In this document: piece after piece, positions 1-9,187 of the stretch
Position numbering within the stretch: position 1 is the stretch's first letter
Layout of the letters: the number at the start of each line of letters is the position of its first letter
Assembly (NCBI RefSeq): GCF_011516755.1
Contig: NZ_WOSY01000005.1
Span: 124,001-188,000, forward strand
Reading direction: 5' to 3'
DNA length: 64,000 nucleotides
From: Acetobacter conturbans
GTDB taxonomy: Bacteria > Pseudomonadota > Alphaproteobacteria > Acetobacterales > Acetobacteraceae
Position numbers and translations under genes: made by a program
Notes under the pieces: model-generated
Told to the model about the DNA's origin: nothing
What the model saw: only the letters and a program-made list of their open reading frames with translations
The model's database searches: none

Positions 1-1545
1 GGCACGGCAGTCGATCTTGGGGTCGGTCTGCGGAGCAAGACGTCCTGGCATCTGAACTGGCAGTGGATGCACAGTGACAATGTCCCGGACTACGGGGTGC
101 CGATGCTGAAAATGGCGGACGGTATTTATCGTCCGATCACCAGCCACGGCCTGAATCGTAACACCAGCTACGTCCGTTCCTTTGACCGTGACAACTCGGA
201 TATTCATAATCTGACGTCTCAGCTGAAGTCTGAAATCACGCCGTGGTTTACACTGACAAATGACACGCGTCTTACCAAATATGAGCGTGAATACACCGCC
301 ACGACCCCGAATGCATGCTCCACGGCAGCCTGTGTTTCGCAATTCATGTCAGGCGGTAATCCTGCTCTCAGCTATGGTGCCGGCGGTGGTGCAGCCTATG
401 ACCAGAAAGGCTGGGGTGCGCAAAATATCCTGATGGGTAACTTCCACTTTCATACAGGCAGCATAAAACACGAAATCAAGGCTGGCGTTGACGTAAATTA
501 CGAGGACGACAATCGCTACTATGGCACGTGGTACAATCGCGTTGCCAACCAGACAATTCGTAATCCGACCCATTCCAGTGGCGGCGGGTATGTCACGTTT
601 CCCAAGTCCGGTTACAGAAATGTCGATGCCACGAATGTCGGTCTTTTCTTTTCAGATCGCATCCAGCTGACCAAGCAGCTCAACCTGTTCGGCACGGCGC
701 GATGGGATCATTTCGTGAGTAGCTATGCCGCCGCGGATGGGGCTACGCGCCAGTCACAGGCGGCTGACCGCTGGAGTCCATCGGGAAGTCTCGTTTACTC
801 ACCTTTTGAGATGGCGTCGTTCTATTTTACCTTCTCGCGTTCCTACAAGCCTGTGGGAACGGATGTCTCCTCCATGGTCACGCTCTCCGGGTCGACCGGC
901 GAAGTTCCGGCTAACGGAAAAGATTTCAAGCCACAGCGCAGCGATCTCTTCGAATTCGGTAGCAAGGCCGACTTCTTCCACAAACGTCTGGGTGCGACGC
1001 TGGCGTTCTTCCAGATCAATGAAAACAACTCGTTCTATTATGATGCAAATGGCGACATGGTCTCGGGATTTGCTGATCAGGGAAGCGGACGCCGGGTGCG
1101 AGGGGTTGAAGTCAGCCTGACCGGGAAAATAACGAAAAACTGGAATATATACGGCACTTATTCCTACATGGATGGCAAGGTCACGAACAGCACCACGGCC
1201 AAAGGGAACGACGCGCCTCAGGTTTCGCACAATAATTTCTCTGTATGGAGCTCCTTCGATCTTCAGGATTATGTGCTCAATCCTGGCTGGGGACAGCTGA
1301 AGATCGCTGGTGGTGCTCAGTATGCATCCGGTTACTGGGCTGGACCCGACATCACCAACACAGCCCGTATTCCCTATACGTTTTCGCTGAATGGAATGGT
1401 TTCGTGGGAGGTCAGGCATTACCGGGTCTCGTTCAATGCCAATAATCTCACAGATCACCTGAACTACGCTTCTGCCTTCTCGTCCAGCCGCGTTGTCCCC
1501 GCTCCGGGGCGGAGTTTTATCGGCAATGTCGGCCTTACGTTCTGA
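1..1545 (+). CDS. TonB-dependent siderophore receptor, C-terminal part (5' end outside window)
   Basis: The reading frame is open from base 1, so the gene begins upstream and the ATG at 67 is internal. About 514 residues remain, covering most of an outer-membrane beta-barrel. The start of this piece resembles the barrel entry of Fiu/catecholate-type receptors (HSDNVPDYGVP). Later come the barrel repeat signature RRVRGVEVSLTGKIT and the C-terminal block FNANNLTD followed by a final Phe (GNVGLTF), as expected for BAM-dependent insertion. In the family, such receptors import ferric siderophores using energy from ExbBD-TonB, which is encoded directly downstream. The plug domain is not in the window, so ligand specificity is inferred. 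The next gene starts inside its 3' end. Confidence 0.9.
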   Translation, partial: GTAVDLGVGLRSKTSWHLNWQWMHSDNVPDYGVPMLKMADGIYRPITSHGLNRNTSYVRSFDRDNSDIHNLTSQLKSEITPWFTLTNDTRLTKYEREYTATTPNACSTAACVSQFMSGGNPALSYGAGGGAAYDQKGWGAQNILMGNFHFHTGSIKHEIKAGVDVNYEDDNRYYGTWYNRVANQTIRNPTHSSGGGYVTFPKSGYRNVDATNVGLFFSDRIQLTKQLNLFGTARWDHFVSSYAAADGATRQSQAADRWSPSGSLVYSPFEMASFYFTFSRSYKPVGTDVSSMVTLSGSTGEVPANGKDFKPQRSDLFEFGSKADFFHKRLGATLAFFQINENNSFYYDANGDMVSGFADQGSGRRVRGVEVSLTGKITKNWNIYGTYSYMDGKVTNSTTAKGNDAPQVSHNNFSVWSSFDLQDYVLNPGWGQLKIAGGAQYASGYWAGPDITNTARIPYTFSLNGMVSWEVRHYRVSFNANNLTDHLNYASAFSSSRVVPAPGRSFIGNVGLTF

Positions 1546-2215
1546 TTGCGGTTCCATGTCAGACGCAGTGCGATCTACCTCGGCACTTCTGGCGCTGGGG
1601 CAGATCTGCCTGAATCATGGCGATGGCGAACGGGCATTCAGCCTGTTCGAAGCGGCGGCCCGCAGTGGTTCACCGCAAGCGCTGAACATGGTGGGACGCT
1701 CGTTCGAACAGGGCTGGGGGGTGAAGCGTGATCCTGTGTCAGCCGCCTCCTGTTTCCGGCAGGCGGCGGAAGACGGCGATGGCTGGGCCGTGTTCAATCT
1801 TGCCGACCTCTATATTCGGGGGGAAGGTGTCGTGAAAGACCCTGTTCTGGCCTACGGACTGTACGTCGAAGCCGCGAGGCGTGGTGTTGGGAAGGCCCTG
1901 AATATGCTGGGTGTGCTGCATGAGGATGGCTGCGTCGGGGAGCCGGATATTCCAGGTGCCCGGCTGTTTTTTCTGGCGGCGTCCGATGCTGGTGACTGCT
2001 GGGGGGCGTTGAATGTCGGGCGGCTCTGGCTTGCCGAGGGCGAGGCAGGGCAGGCCGCCTCATGGTTCGAACGCGCGCTGTCGCTCGGTTTTTCCGATGT
2101 GTTTCAGGCTGTGATCACGTTGCTGGAAAAACTGCCCGCAGACCCGAAGCTTCTTTCTGTCCTCGCCAGAGCACGAACGTTGTTGCGCCCACCACCCGGA
2201 AACGGAGCGTCATGA
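1526..2215 (+). CDS. Sel1/TPR-like repeat protein in TonB operon
   Basis: This is a 229-residue alpha-solenoid of Sel1-like repeats. The repeat hallmarks [33 protein letters not shown] and [12 protein letters not shown] are spaced about 36 residues apart. No signal peptide or membrane segment is visible, so it is probably cytoplasmic. The start at 1526 is preceded by GGAG and overlaps the receptor's 3' end by 20 bases. ATG 1556 and TTG 1493 are alternatives. It lies between the receptor and exbB on the same strand, so it is probably cotranscribed. Sel1 proteins are scaffolds. What this one does for TonB transport is unknown, and no catalytic motif is present. Confidence 0.8.
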   Translation: MSALRSDCGSMSDAVRSTSALLALGQICLNHGDGERAFSLFEAAARSGSPQALNMVGRSFEQGWGVKRDPVSAASCFRQAAEDGDGWAVFNLADLYIRGEGVVKDPVLAYGLYVEAARRGVGKALNMLGVLHEDGCVGEPDIPGARLFFLAASDAGDCWGALNVGRLWLAEGEAGQAASWFERALSLGFSDVFQAVITLLEKLPADPKLLSVLARARTLLRPPPGNGAS

Positions 2216-2250
2216 TGAGCACGCTGCCCGGCATTCATTTCGTTGTTTTC

Positions 2251-2260
2251 TTTTTTTTTT
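2251..2260 (+). repeat. T10 homopolymer next to exbB ribosome binding site
   Basis: Ten consecutive T residues lie one base before the strong AGGAGG site (2262-2267) of exbB, in an otherwise GC-rich operon. Such a tract could slip during replication or transcription, or act as a U-rich spacer between the Sel1 gene and exbB. No effect is shown by the sequence itself. Confidence 0.6.
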
Positions 2261-2273
2261 CAGGAGGTCCTCC

Positions 2274-2993
2274 ATGACCGGTGTGCCTTTTTCTCCATGG
2301 GACATGTTTCTGGGCGCCGGGCTGGTGGTCCGCAGTGTGATGATCCTGCTCGCGATCGGGTGTGTGCTGACATGGACGGTGGCCTTCGCCAAGAGTCTTG
2401 AATTCGCACTTGTTCGCCGCAGGCTGGCCGCCGCGAAAACCGCATTGCAGGATGCCCCCGCACTGAACCTCTGTGACGGTATGGAAGGCAGCGGCGTCGC
2501 GCTTTCAATGGTGATGGCGGCGCAGGATGAACAGGAGGCGTCCGGCGATATCGAAAATGACAGTGAAGGTATCAAGGAACGCATCGCCCTGATGCTCGAA
2601 CGGCTGGAGGCGCAGGAGGGCCGACGGCTGATGCGCGGCACCGGTCTGCTGGCCACCATTGGAGCCATCGCGCCGTTCGTGGGACTGTTCGGCACGGTGT
2701 GGGGGATCATGACGTCTTTCACCGGCATTGCCGCCACGAAGGCCACCAGTCTGGCCGTTGTCGCGCCGGGTATTGCCGAGGCGCTTCTGGCGACGGCCAT
2801 CGGTCTGGTGACAGCCATTCCCGCCGTGGTGATCTACAATGCTCTTTCCCGACAGACGATGTCATGCCGCGCGCAGGTCGCGGATGTGGCCGCGCTGGTC
2901 ATGCGGCTGGTCTCGCGGGATCTGGGACGTATGAGTCAGTTGCTGGACAGCGGACAACTCGTCCGTCTCGGCGTGCGTGCGGCGGCGGAGTGA
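2274..2993 (+). CDS. exbB: ExbB/MotA/TolQ-family proton channel
   Basis: The product has 239 residues and three membrane segments, at about 18-38, 122-150 and 162-190. The conserved MotA/TolQ/ExbB core is [24 protein letters not shown] followed by the last helix [23 protein letters not shown]. With ExbD it forms the inner-membrane proton channel that energises TonB. The start has an excellent ribosome site (AGGAGG, 6-base spacing). ExbD and TonB follow immediately, which favours ExbB over TolQ or MotA, since no tolR, tolA or tolB genes are present. Confidence 0.93.
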   Translation: MTGVPFSPWDMFLGAGLVVRSVMILLAIGCVLTWTVAFAKSLEFALVRRRLAAAKTALQDAPALNLCDGMEGSGVALSMVMAAQDEQEASGDIENDSEGIKERIALMLERLEAQEGRRLMRGTGLLATIGAIAPFVGLFGTVWGIMTSFTGIAATKATSLAVVAPGIAEALLATAIGLVTAIPAVVIYNALSRQTMSCRAQVADVAALVMRLVSRDLGRMSQLLDSGQLVRLGVRAAAE

Positions 2994-2999
2994 CGGGAC

Positions 3000-3431
3000 A
3001 TGATTCGCATCCGTCATGCCGATGAGACGCCTCACGAGGCGCACGAGATCAACGTCACGCCCTTCATCGACGTGATGCTGGTGCTGCTGGTCATCTTCAT
3101 GGTCACTGCGCCCCTCACCACGGTGAACGTGCCGGTGGATCTGCCGTCCTCAACGGAGAAACCTGCGCCGAGGCCGGATAATCCGGTGTTTCTTACCGTC
3201 AAGGCCGATCACGGTCTGACGGTCGGGGAGGACGATATTACGGCGGAGACGATGGCCTCGGTGCTGGAAGCCGCCACGAAGGGCAACAAGGACGAGCGCA
3301 TCTTCCTGCGGGCCGACAAGACTGTGGATTACGGCACGCTGATGGCCGTGATGGATAAACTGCGTGCGGCGGGATACCTCAAGGTCGCGCTCGTCAATCT
3401 GCAGGGGCAGGAGGAAGGAAGCGAGCCGTGA
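3000..3431 (+). CDS. exbD: ExbD biopolymer transport protein
   Basis: The product has 143 residues: a short cytoplasmic N-terminus, one membrane helix at about 22-42 (PFIDVMLVLLVIFMVTAP) and a periplasmic domain. The conserved helix Asp (D24 in PFID) is present; in the family it carries protons in the ExbB-ExbD motor. It starts 6 bases after exbB and its stop overlaps the tonB start (GTGA), so the three genes are translationally linked. Confidence 0.93.
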   Translation: MIRIRHADETPHEAHEINVTPFIDVMLVLLVIFMVTAPLTTVNVPVDLPSSTEKPAPRPDNPVFLTVKADHGLTVGEDDITAETMASVLEAATKGNKDERIFLRADKTVDYGTLMAVMDKLRAAGYLKVALVNLQGQEEGSEP

Positions 3432-4273
3432 GTGGAGCAGCGACATCACGTGACGGTTCCGTGCGTTTTTCCGACTGGCAGCGTGGCAGGCTGCAACGCG
3501 AACGACGTGGCGATGCCATGCGGTGGAGCATGTCCTTTCTGGCCGTGATGGCGATGGCAGGTGGTACTGTCTGGAGTTTCACGCTTTTGCCTCATCCGGA
3601 AGTGAAGCTGGAGGAGCCGCCGCCTGCAGCCATCGCCATTGATCTTGCGCCGGAACCGACTGCGGCAGCCACACCGACCGATGCTCCCCCTGGTCCGCAG
3701 CAGACTGTCTCGCAGACGGTTCCCGACCTGACGCCACCGCCGGAAGTGGCCGCTCCGCCATCACCCGCGCCCAACCCGCCGGTGCCGCTTCCCAAACCGG
3801 AAAAGCCCAAAGTTCTCAAGAAGAAGATCAAGGCGCTCCCGACCCCTCAAAAACCGGTGCCGGACAGGCTGCCTCCCGCGACTGAAACTACGGCTCCTCC
3901 TTCTTCTTCCGCACCACCTTCACTTTCGGCAGCGACACCCGTATCCGGGGCATCGTCTGCGCGTGCTTCCCATGAGAAAGCGACATGGCAGGGAGAATTG
4001 CTGGCACGTCTGGAGCATTTCAAACGTTATCCCGCCGAAGCGCAGGCTCGTCGGCAGGAAGGCACCACGATGCTGCATTTCTCGATGGACAGAAAAGGGC
4101 ATGTCCTGTCGGCAAGTATCGGGAAAAGTTCAGGCCAGGTTGCGCTAGATGCGGAAACGCTGGCCCTGGTCCGCCGTGCGGAGCCCCTGCCGGTGCCGCC
4201 CGACAGCATTCCGGGCGATCCTCTTACGCTCACCGTGCCGGTTGCGTTCTATCTGCATGAAAACGGGGGATAA
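3428..4273 (+). CDS. tonB: TonB energy transducer
   Basis: The product has 281 residues. A basic N-terminus precedes one membrane anchor at about 33-53. A long Pro/Lys-rich periplasmic spacer follows (about 60-180, rich in PP and KP, including KPEKPKVLKKKIKALP). The C-terminal TonB domain spans about 185-281 (LARLEHFKRYPAEAQARRQEGT, then VALDAETLALVRRAEPLP). It touches TonB boxes of outer-membrane receptors and passes on energy from ExbBD. GTG start with a 4-base overlap with exbD. It may serve all three TonB receptors in the window, since it is the only tonB here. Confidence 0.92.
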   Translation: MSGAATSRDGSVRFSDWQRGRLQRERRGDAMRWSMSFLAVMAMAGGTVWSFTLLPHPEVKLEEPPPAAIAIDLAPEPTAAATPTDAPPGPQQTVSQTVPDLTPPPEVAAPPSPAPNPPVPLPKPEKPKVLKKKIKALPTPQKPVPDRLPPATETTAPPSSSAPPSLSAATPVSGASSARASHEKATWQGELLARLEHFKRYPAEAQARRQEGTTMLHFSMDRKGHVLSASIGKSSGQVALDAETLALVRRAEPLPVPPDSIPGDPLTLTVPVAFYLHENGG

Positions 4274-4279
4274 ACGGGT

Positions 4280-5161
4280 TCACGGAACTGTTTTCCGGCT
4301 GGTAAGGGTCGTGCCGAGCGAGGACGCGACAATGGCGGCGATACCGAGCCAGTCGGCGAACGGCAAACTCTCGTCGAGCATGAGAGTGCCCATGATGGCG
4401 CCCACGGCTGGTTCCGCGCTGGTCAGAACGCTGAAACTTTTGGTCGGGATTTTCCTGAGCGCATACATTTCCAGCGAATAGGGGATGGCACCGGACAAGG
4501 CGGCCAGAGCCAGTGCGGCGAAGATGGTTGCTGGCCGCAGAAGGTCGGTGCTGACATGAGTGAGCCCGAAAGGCAGGACGGTCAGCGTGCCTATGATCAT
4601 GCCGAGCGCCGGGGCATAGGAGCCGAACACGGCGCCGGCGCGCTTTCCCATCAGGATATAGATCGCCCAGAACCCCCCGGCGCCGAGCGACCACAGAAGA
4701 CCGTAGGGGTCTATCGGATGACTGTCGTGTCGCAGGGGAAGCAGGAGAAACAACCCGATTACGGTGAGGCCGACCCACAGAAAGTCGCTTCGGTTGCGCG
4801 AGAAGAACACAGCGAGTGAGAGCGGACCGATGAATTCGACGGCCATTGCGACGCCGAGGGGAATTCTCTCGATGGCGAAATAGAACATCATGTTCATGCA
4901 GCCGAGGGCGATGCCATAGGGAAGGGCGGCCCCGACAGATCGCCAGTCGGTGCGGAGGCGCCAGATCCGCATAATCAACGCCAGCATGAAAGCGGCGAGA
5001 GCCAGCCGCAGGGTGGTCGTGGCCGCCGGACCGATGATCGGAAACAGGCTCCGGGCAAAGGACACGCCGCTCGTGATCGAGATCATGGAGAGCAGCAGGG
5101 CGGCGAGAGGGATAAGCTCTGAGCGGACGGAACGGAATGCAGGCGGCAGATTCATGACCAT
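4280..5161 (-). CDS. rhtA: RhtA-like EamA-family exporter
   Basis: The product has 293 residues, ten predicted membrane helices and two EamA halves. The sequence parallels E. coli RhtA, the threonine/homoserine exporter: SFARSLFPIIGP, TTLRLALAA, ERIPLGVAMAVEFIGPL, GLLWSLGAGGFWAIYILMG, GAIPYSLEMYALRKIP and the ending SLGTTLTSRK. It is a drug/metabolite-type inner-membrane exporter, and amino-acid efflux is inferred from that resemblance. It is convergent with tonB, with only six bases between the stops. No partner genes point to a specific substrate. Confidence 0.85.
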   Translation of the reverse strand: MVMNLPPAFRSVRSELIPLAALLLSMISITSGVSFARSLFPIIGPAATTTLRLALAAFMLALIMRIWRLRTDWRSVGAALPYGIALGCMNMMFYFAIERIPLGVAMAVEFIGPLSLAVFFSRNRSDFLWVGLTVIGLFLLLPLRHDSHPIDPYGLLWSLGAGGFWAIYILMGKRAGAVFGSYAPALGMIIGTLTVLPFGLTHVSTDLLRPATIFAALALAALSGAIPYSLEMYALRKIPTKSFSVLTSAEPAVGAIMGTLMLDESLPFADWLGIAAIVASSLGTTLTSRKTVP

Positions 5162-5560
5162 TGTCTTGTGTCGCTGATAGGCGACGAACCTATTGCAATG
5201 GCGCGAGAAGGAAAGTCGGAAACCCCCGCGTCCCGTGATTATTAGCCGTACCGGCCGATAAAACCTGCGTCACCTTTGGCGCGACAGTCGATGGGTCATC
5301 TGCTGGACGTGGGTCACGCCCCGCAGGAAGCGGCATGCGTGAAAAGAGGATGGTAAACCCTCGCGGCTGGTTGCGTTGCAGACAACCTAATTGTTTCACG
5401 TCAGAAAAAACTGGGAAAACAAAGTGATACGAGATATCGGTTTTTCCGATTTCGTGCATTGGTATTATCTATTGGTTTGATACCGTAACATATGTCAGCG
5501 TTGCGACATTGGGTCATGCAGCCCGGTCTCTCGGGCGGAAATCAAGGATTGAGCCACAGA
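5162..5560. other. Intergenic region between rhtA and patD
   Basis: About 400 bases separate the divergent rhtA and patD genes. The patD-proximal part is AT-rich and holds small inverted repeats: ATCGG at 5436-5440 with CCGAT at 5446-5450, and GGTAT with ATACC around 5462-5485. Promoters for both genes should lie here, but no convincing -35/-10 pair is visible. A minus-strand frame at 5190-5459 has no recognisable product and is not called. Confidence 0.5.
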
Positions 5561-6988
5561 ATGTTCACCAGGATGCTGATCGGTTCGGGTTTCATGGACG
5601 GAGCGGGAGAGCGGGAAATCATCCATGCGCCAGCCTCTGGCGAGGTGATCATGGAACTGGCGGAAGCGTCTGCCGATCAGGTCAACGCAGCAGTCGCCGC
5701 CGCGAGGGACGCTTTTCCGGCATGGGCCGCGACAACACCTGCCGAGCGGTCCGCCTGTCTCCTGAAAGCGGCGGACGCGATTGAGCGTGAAGCGGAGGCT
5801 CTGGCGCGCATCGAGTCCCTGAACACGGGCAAGCCGTATCATCTCGTCATGAGAGACGAGATTCCAGCCGTGGCTGACTGCTTCCGCTTCTTTGCGGCGG
5901 CAGCGCGCACCTTGCAGGGACCGGTGGCAGGGGAATATCTGGCGGGGCATACGTCGATGCTGCGGCGCGACCCGATCGGCGTGGTCGCGAGCATCGCGCC
6001 GTGGAACTATCCTCTCATGATGGGGGCATGGAAGCTGTGCCCGGCCCTTGCTGGCGGCAATACCAGCGTGATCAAGCCTTCCGAGAACACGCCACTCAGT
6101 CTGCTCCACCTTGGACATCTGCTGGCCGACATCTTTCCTCCCGGCGTGGTCAATATCGTGCTAGGACGGGGAGCATCCGTGGGACAGCAGCTTCTCGATC
6201 ACCCGGATATCGCCATGGTGTCGCTGACGGGCGATATCGCCACGGGCCGGAAAGTCATCGCGGCGGCGGCACGCTCCGTTAAGCGCACGCATCTTGAACT
6301 GGGCGGCAAAGCTCCGGTCATCATTTACGATGACGCCGATCTCGAAGCGGTTGTTCAGGGTCTCCGCACCTTTGGTTACTACAATGCGGGACAGGACTGC
6401 ACGGCCGCATGCCGGGTGTACGCGCATGAAAAAATCTATGACCGTCTGGTTGCAGACCTGAGTGCAGCTGTTTCTACGCTTGGTTTTGGCAACAGCGAGG
6501 ACGCCCTGAACGAGATGCCTCCTCTTATTTCGGCACGCCAGCGTTCACGGGTAGCAGCCTTCGTCGAACGTGCGGCAGAACTGCCGCATGTCGAAATCAC
6601 GACGGGCGGCCGGATGGGAGAGGGAAGCGGTTATTTTTACGAACCGACGGTCGTTGCCAATGCCCTGCCGACGGACGAGATCGTGCAGCGGGAGGTCTTC
6701 GGACCGGTGGTGTCGGTCACGCGCTGTTCCGACATGGACGCGGTTATCCGGGATGTGAACAGTTCCGCCTATGGCCTCGCATCTTCCGTCTGGACGGGCA
6801 GCGTCAGTCGGGGCATGGAAACAGCGGCACGGCTTCGCTATGGCTGCACATGGGTCAACACCCATTTCATGCTGGTCAACGAAATGCCGCATGGCGGTTT
6901 CCGTCATTCCGGCTACGGCAAGGATCTGAGTCTTGGCGCTGTGGAGGATTATACGGTGGCCCGGCATGTCATGGTGAAATGGAACTGA
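5561..6988 (+). CDS. patD: Gamma-aminobutyraldehyde dehydrogenase (PatD-like)
   Basis: The product has 475 residues and is an NAD-dependent aldehyde dehydrogenase. Catalytic Glu is E246 (LELGGKAP) and catalytic Cys is C280 (NAGQDCTAACR). It follows E. coli PatD/YdcW closely (SMLRRDPIGVVASIAPWNYP, GYYNAGQDCTAACR, RYGCTWVNTHFMLV), so oxidation of 4-aminobutanal to GABA is the best call. Betaine-aldehyde dehydrogenase activity cannot be excluded. AAGGA at 5544-5548 supports the ATG at 5561; the frame is open from ATG 5492. It heads a polyamine-type ABC transporter operon, as ydcW accompanies ydcSTUV in E. coli but in a different order. The next gene overlaps its end. Confidence 0.88.
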   Translation: MFTRMLIGSGFMDGAGEREIIHAPASGEVIMELAEASADQVNAAVAAARDAFPAWAATTPAERSACLLKAADAIEREAEALARIESLNTGKPYHLVMRDEIPAVADCFRFFAAAARTLQGPVAGEYLAGHTSMLRRDPIGVVASIAPWNYPLMMGAWKLCPALAGGNTSVIKPSENTPLSLLHLGHLLADIFPPGVVNIVLGRGASVGQQLLDHPDIAMVSLTGDIATGRKVIAAAARSVKRTHLELGGKAPVIIYDDADLEAVVQGLRTFGYYNAGQDCTAACRVYAHEKIYDRLVADLSAAVSTLGFGNSEDALNEMPPLISARQRSRVAAFVERAAELPHVEITTGGRMGEGSGYFYEPTVVANALPTDEIVQREVFGPVVSVTRCSDMDAVIRDVNSSAYGLASSVWTGSVSRGMETAARLRYGCTWVNTHFMLVNEMPHGGFRHSGYGKDLSLGAVEDYTVARHVMVKWN

Positions 6989-8013
6989 CGAAGACGATGA
7001 CGGTATCCTCATCCCAGACCGGTCCGGCGGTCTTTCTGACTGGCCTGACAAAATCCTATGGCCATGGAAAGCCTGTTCTGAAAGGGATCGATCTCGAAAT
7101 CCGGCGGAGTGAGTTTTTTACCCTGCTCGGGCCTTCCGGATCGGGCAAGACCACCACGCTGCGTCTGATCGGTGGTTTTGAGCTGCCGGATGCCGGTGAA
7201 GTGTTTCTGAATGGAAAAAAAGTCACGCCTCTTCCGCCGTACAGGCGTGATGTCAACACCATGTTTCAGGACTATGCTCTGTTTCCGCACATGAGCCTGC
7301 AGGACAATGTCGCCTATGGCATGAAGATCAGGGGCGTTTCAGCCGCAGAACGTCACGAGCGGGCACAGCAGGCGCTCGCCATGGTGCATCTGGAAGCCGT
7401 CGGGGATCGTCGCCCGGCACAGCTTTCCGGTGGCCAGAGGCAGCGGGTGGCGCTGGCGCGTGCACTGGTCAACGAACCGTCCCTGATCCTGCTGGACGAA
7501 CCGCTCGGCGCGCTGGACCTCAAGCTCCGGCGGGAAATGCAGGTGGAACTGAAGCGCATTCAGAAGCAGACCGGCATAACCTTTGTCTATGTCACGCATG
7601 ATCAGGAAGAGGCCCTCAGCATGAGCGACCGGATCGCCGTGTTCTCGGAAGGGGTCATCGAGCAGGTCGGTACGCCACAGGCACTCTACGAACACCCGGC
7701 CAGCGCCTTCGTCGCCCGCTTCATCGGATCGTCTAATATCTTTCCGGATGGTGACGGTGACATCCTGTTGCGTCCGGAAGATGTGCGGCTGGAAGCGGAA
7801 GGATACGTGCCTGCCGCCGAAGAGCAGGTTTTCCCCGGCTTCATTCAGGAGGTTTCCTATCTCGGTCCGGTCACCCGCTGCGTCGTAGGGGGTCCGGAGA
7901 CGGAACACACCCTGACGGTGGTGGTGCCGTCACGCGGCGTGCGCGGGATCGGGGAAGGGATGGCCGTCTCGGCCGTCTGGTCGTCCAGTTCCGTTTACCC
8001 CCTGCCACGCTAA
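6979..8013 (+). CDS. Polyamine-type ABC transporter ATP-binding protein
   Basis: The product has 344 residues in the PotA/YdcT family. Walker A is GPSGSGKTT, the signature is [15 protein letters not shown], Walker B is [12 protein letters not shown], and the switch His lies in [14 protein letters not shown]-type C-terminal domain follows ([15 protein letters not shown]). It powers import through the two permeases encoded downstream. The ATG at 6979 overlaps the patD stop by 10 bases; ATG 6997 is an alternative and neither has a strong ribosome site. The longer open frame from 6850 lies inside patD and is rejected. Confidence 0.9.
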   Translation: MELTKTMTVSSSQTGPAVFLTGLTKSYGHGKPVLKGIDLEIRRSEFFTLLGPSGSGKTTTLRLIGGFELPDAGEVFLNGKKVTPLPPYRRDVNTMFQDYALFPHMSLQDNVAYGMKIRGVSAAERHERAQQALAMVHLEAVGDRRPAQLSGGQRQRVALARALVNEPSLILLDEPLGALDLKLRREMQVELKRIQKQTGITFVYVTHDQEEALSMSDRIAVFSEGVIEQVGTPQALYEHPASAFVARFIGSSNIFPDGDGDILLRPEDVRLEAEGYVPAAEEQVFPGFIQEVSYLGPVTRCVVGGPETEHTLTVVVPSRGVRGIGEGMAVSAVWSSSSVYPLPR

Positions 8014-8056
8014 GGGTGTTTCCGGTTTGTTGTATCGTTTCGGAAGGATGAGGACC

Positions 8057-9187
8057 ATGAAGGGTTTCAGTGCACTGTTTCTGGCAACCTGTTGCACCGC
8101 GCTGGTGACGCAGGCCCGCGCGGCAGATCTGCCTGCATCCATCGGTAAAGGCGAAGGCGATCTCAGCGTCGTGGCATGGGAAGGTTATGCCGACGATGCG
8201 TGGGTCAAGCCGTTCGAGCAGCAGACCGGTTGCAAGGTTCATCGCAAATATGTCGGTTCATCCGACGAAATGGTGGCCCTGACCCGCATGGGTGGCGGCA
8301 AAGGTTTTGACGTGGTCTCGGCTTCTGGCGATGCTGCGCTTCGGATGATCTTCGGCAAGAATGTGCAGCCCGTGAATATCAGTCTGATCCCGGCCTATGC
8401 CGATATCATGCCGGAATTGCAGGAGCCTTCCTTCAACACCGTGAAGGGCGTGCATTATGGCGTGTCCTATGAGTGGGGGCCGAATGTTCTCATGTGGAAC
8501 ACGAAGGCGATCAAGGATGCGCCGACAAGCTGGTCGGTGATCTACGACAAGGCCCATGCCGGTGTCATCACGGTGCCGGACAATCCGATCCAGATCGCGG
8601 ACGCGGCGCTATATCTGTCTCATACCAAACCTGAACTTGGCATTTCCGATCCGTATGAACTGACTCAGCCGCAGATGGACGCTGTCGTAGCGCTTCTGAA
8701 GGAACAGCGGCCACTGGTGAAGAAATACTGGGCGCTGGCTTCCGACGAGGTCGATCTGTTCAAGAGTGGCGATGCGCAGGTCGGTGCGGCATGGCCCTAT
8801 CAGGCCAACACACTGCGTGCGGCAGGTGTTCCCGTGCAGGACACCATTCCTTCTGAAGGGGCGACCGGCTGGGCTGATACATGGATGATCAGCACACATG
8901 CCGCGCATCCCAACTGCGCCTATATGTGGATCAACCATGTGATGACGCCGAAGGTGCAGGCCCAGCAGGCGCTCTCCTTTGGTGAAACACCGGCAAACAC
9001 CAAGGCTTGTGCCGAGATGGATGCGACGCAGCCCGGATCGTGCAAGCAGTATCACGCGGATGCTTCGGCAGCTTATTTTTCGACAATCAAATTCTGGAAA
9101 ACACCCGTCAAGCAGTGCGGTAATGGCCAGAACAACTGCCTCGATTATTCCGCCTGGCAGCGCGCATGGCAGCAGGTCAAGCAGTAA
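8057..9187 (+). CDS. Polyamine-type ABC transporter substrate-binding protein
   Basis: The product has 376 residues: a Sec signal peptide (about 1-26, ending TQARAAD) and a PotD/PotF/YdcS-type periplasmic binding fold (LSVVAWEGYADDAWVKPFEQ, TGCKVHRKYVGSSDEM, YGVSYEWGPNVLMWN). It captures a polyamine-like ligand and delivers it to the permeases. GGAAGG at 8042-8047, nine bases upstream, fixes the start at 8057; in-frame ATG 8048 lies right against it. The stop overlaps the next start (TAATG). Ligand choice, putrescine or another amine, is inferred from the PatD/GabT neighbours. Confidence 0.9.
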   Translation: MKGFSALFLATCCTALVTQARAADLPASIGKGEGDLSVVAWEGYADDAWVKPFEQQTGCKVHRKYVGSSDEMVALTRMGGGKGFDVVSASGDAALRMIFGKNVQPVNISLIPAYADIMPELQEPSFNTVKGVHYGVSYEWGPNVLMWNTKAIKDAPTSWSVIYDKAHAGVITVPDNPIQIADAALYLSHTKPELGISDPYELTQPQMDAVVALLKEQRPLVKKYWALASDEVDLFKSGDAQVGAAWPYQANTLRAAGVPVQDTIPSEGATGWADTWMISTHAAHPNCAYMWINHVMTPKVQAQQALSFGETPANTKACAEMDATQPGSCKQYHADASAAYFSTIKFWKTPVKQCGNGQNNCLDYSAWQRAWQQVKQ

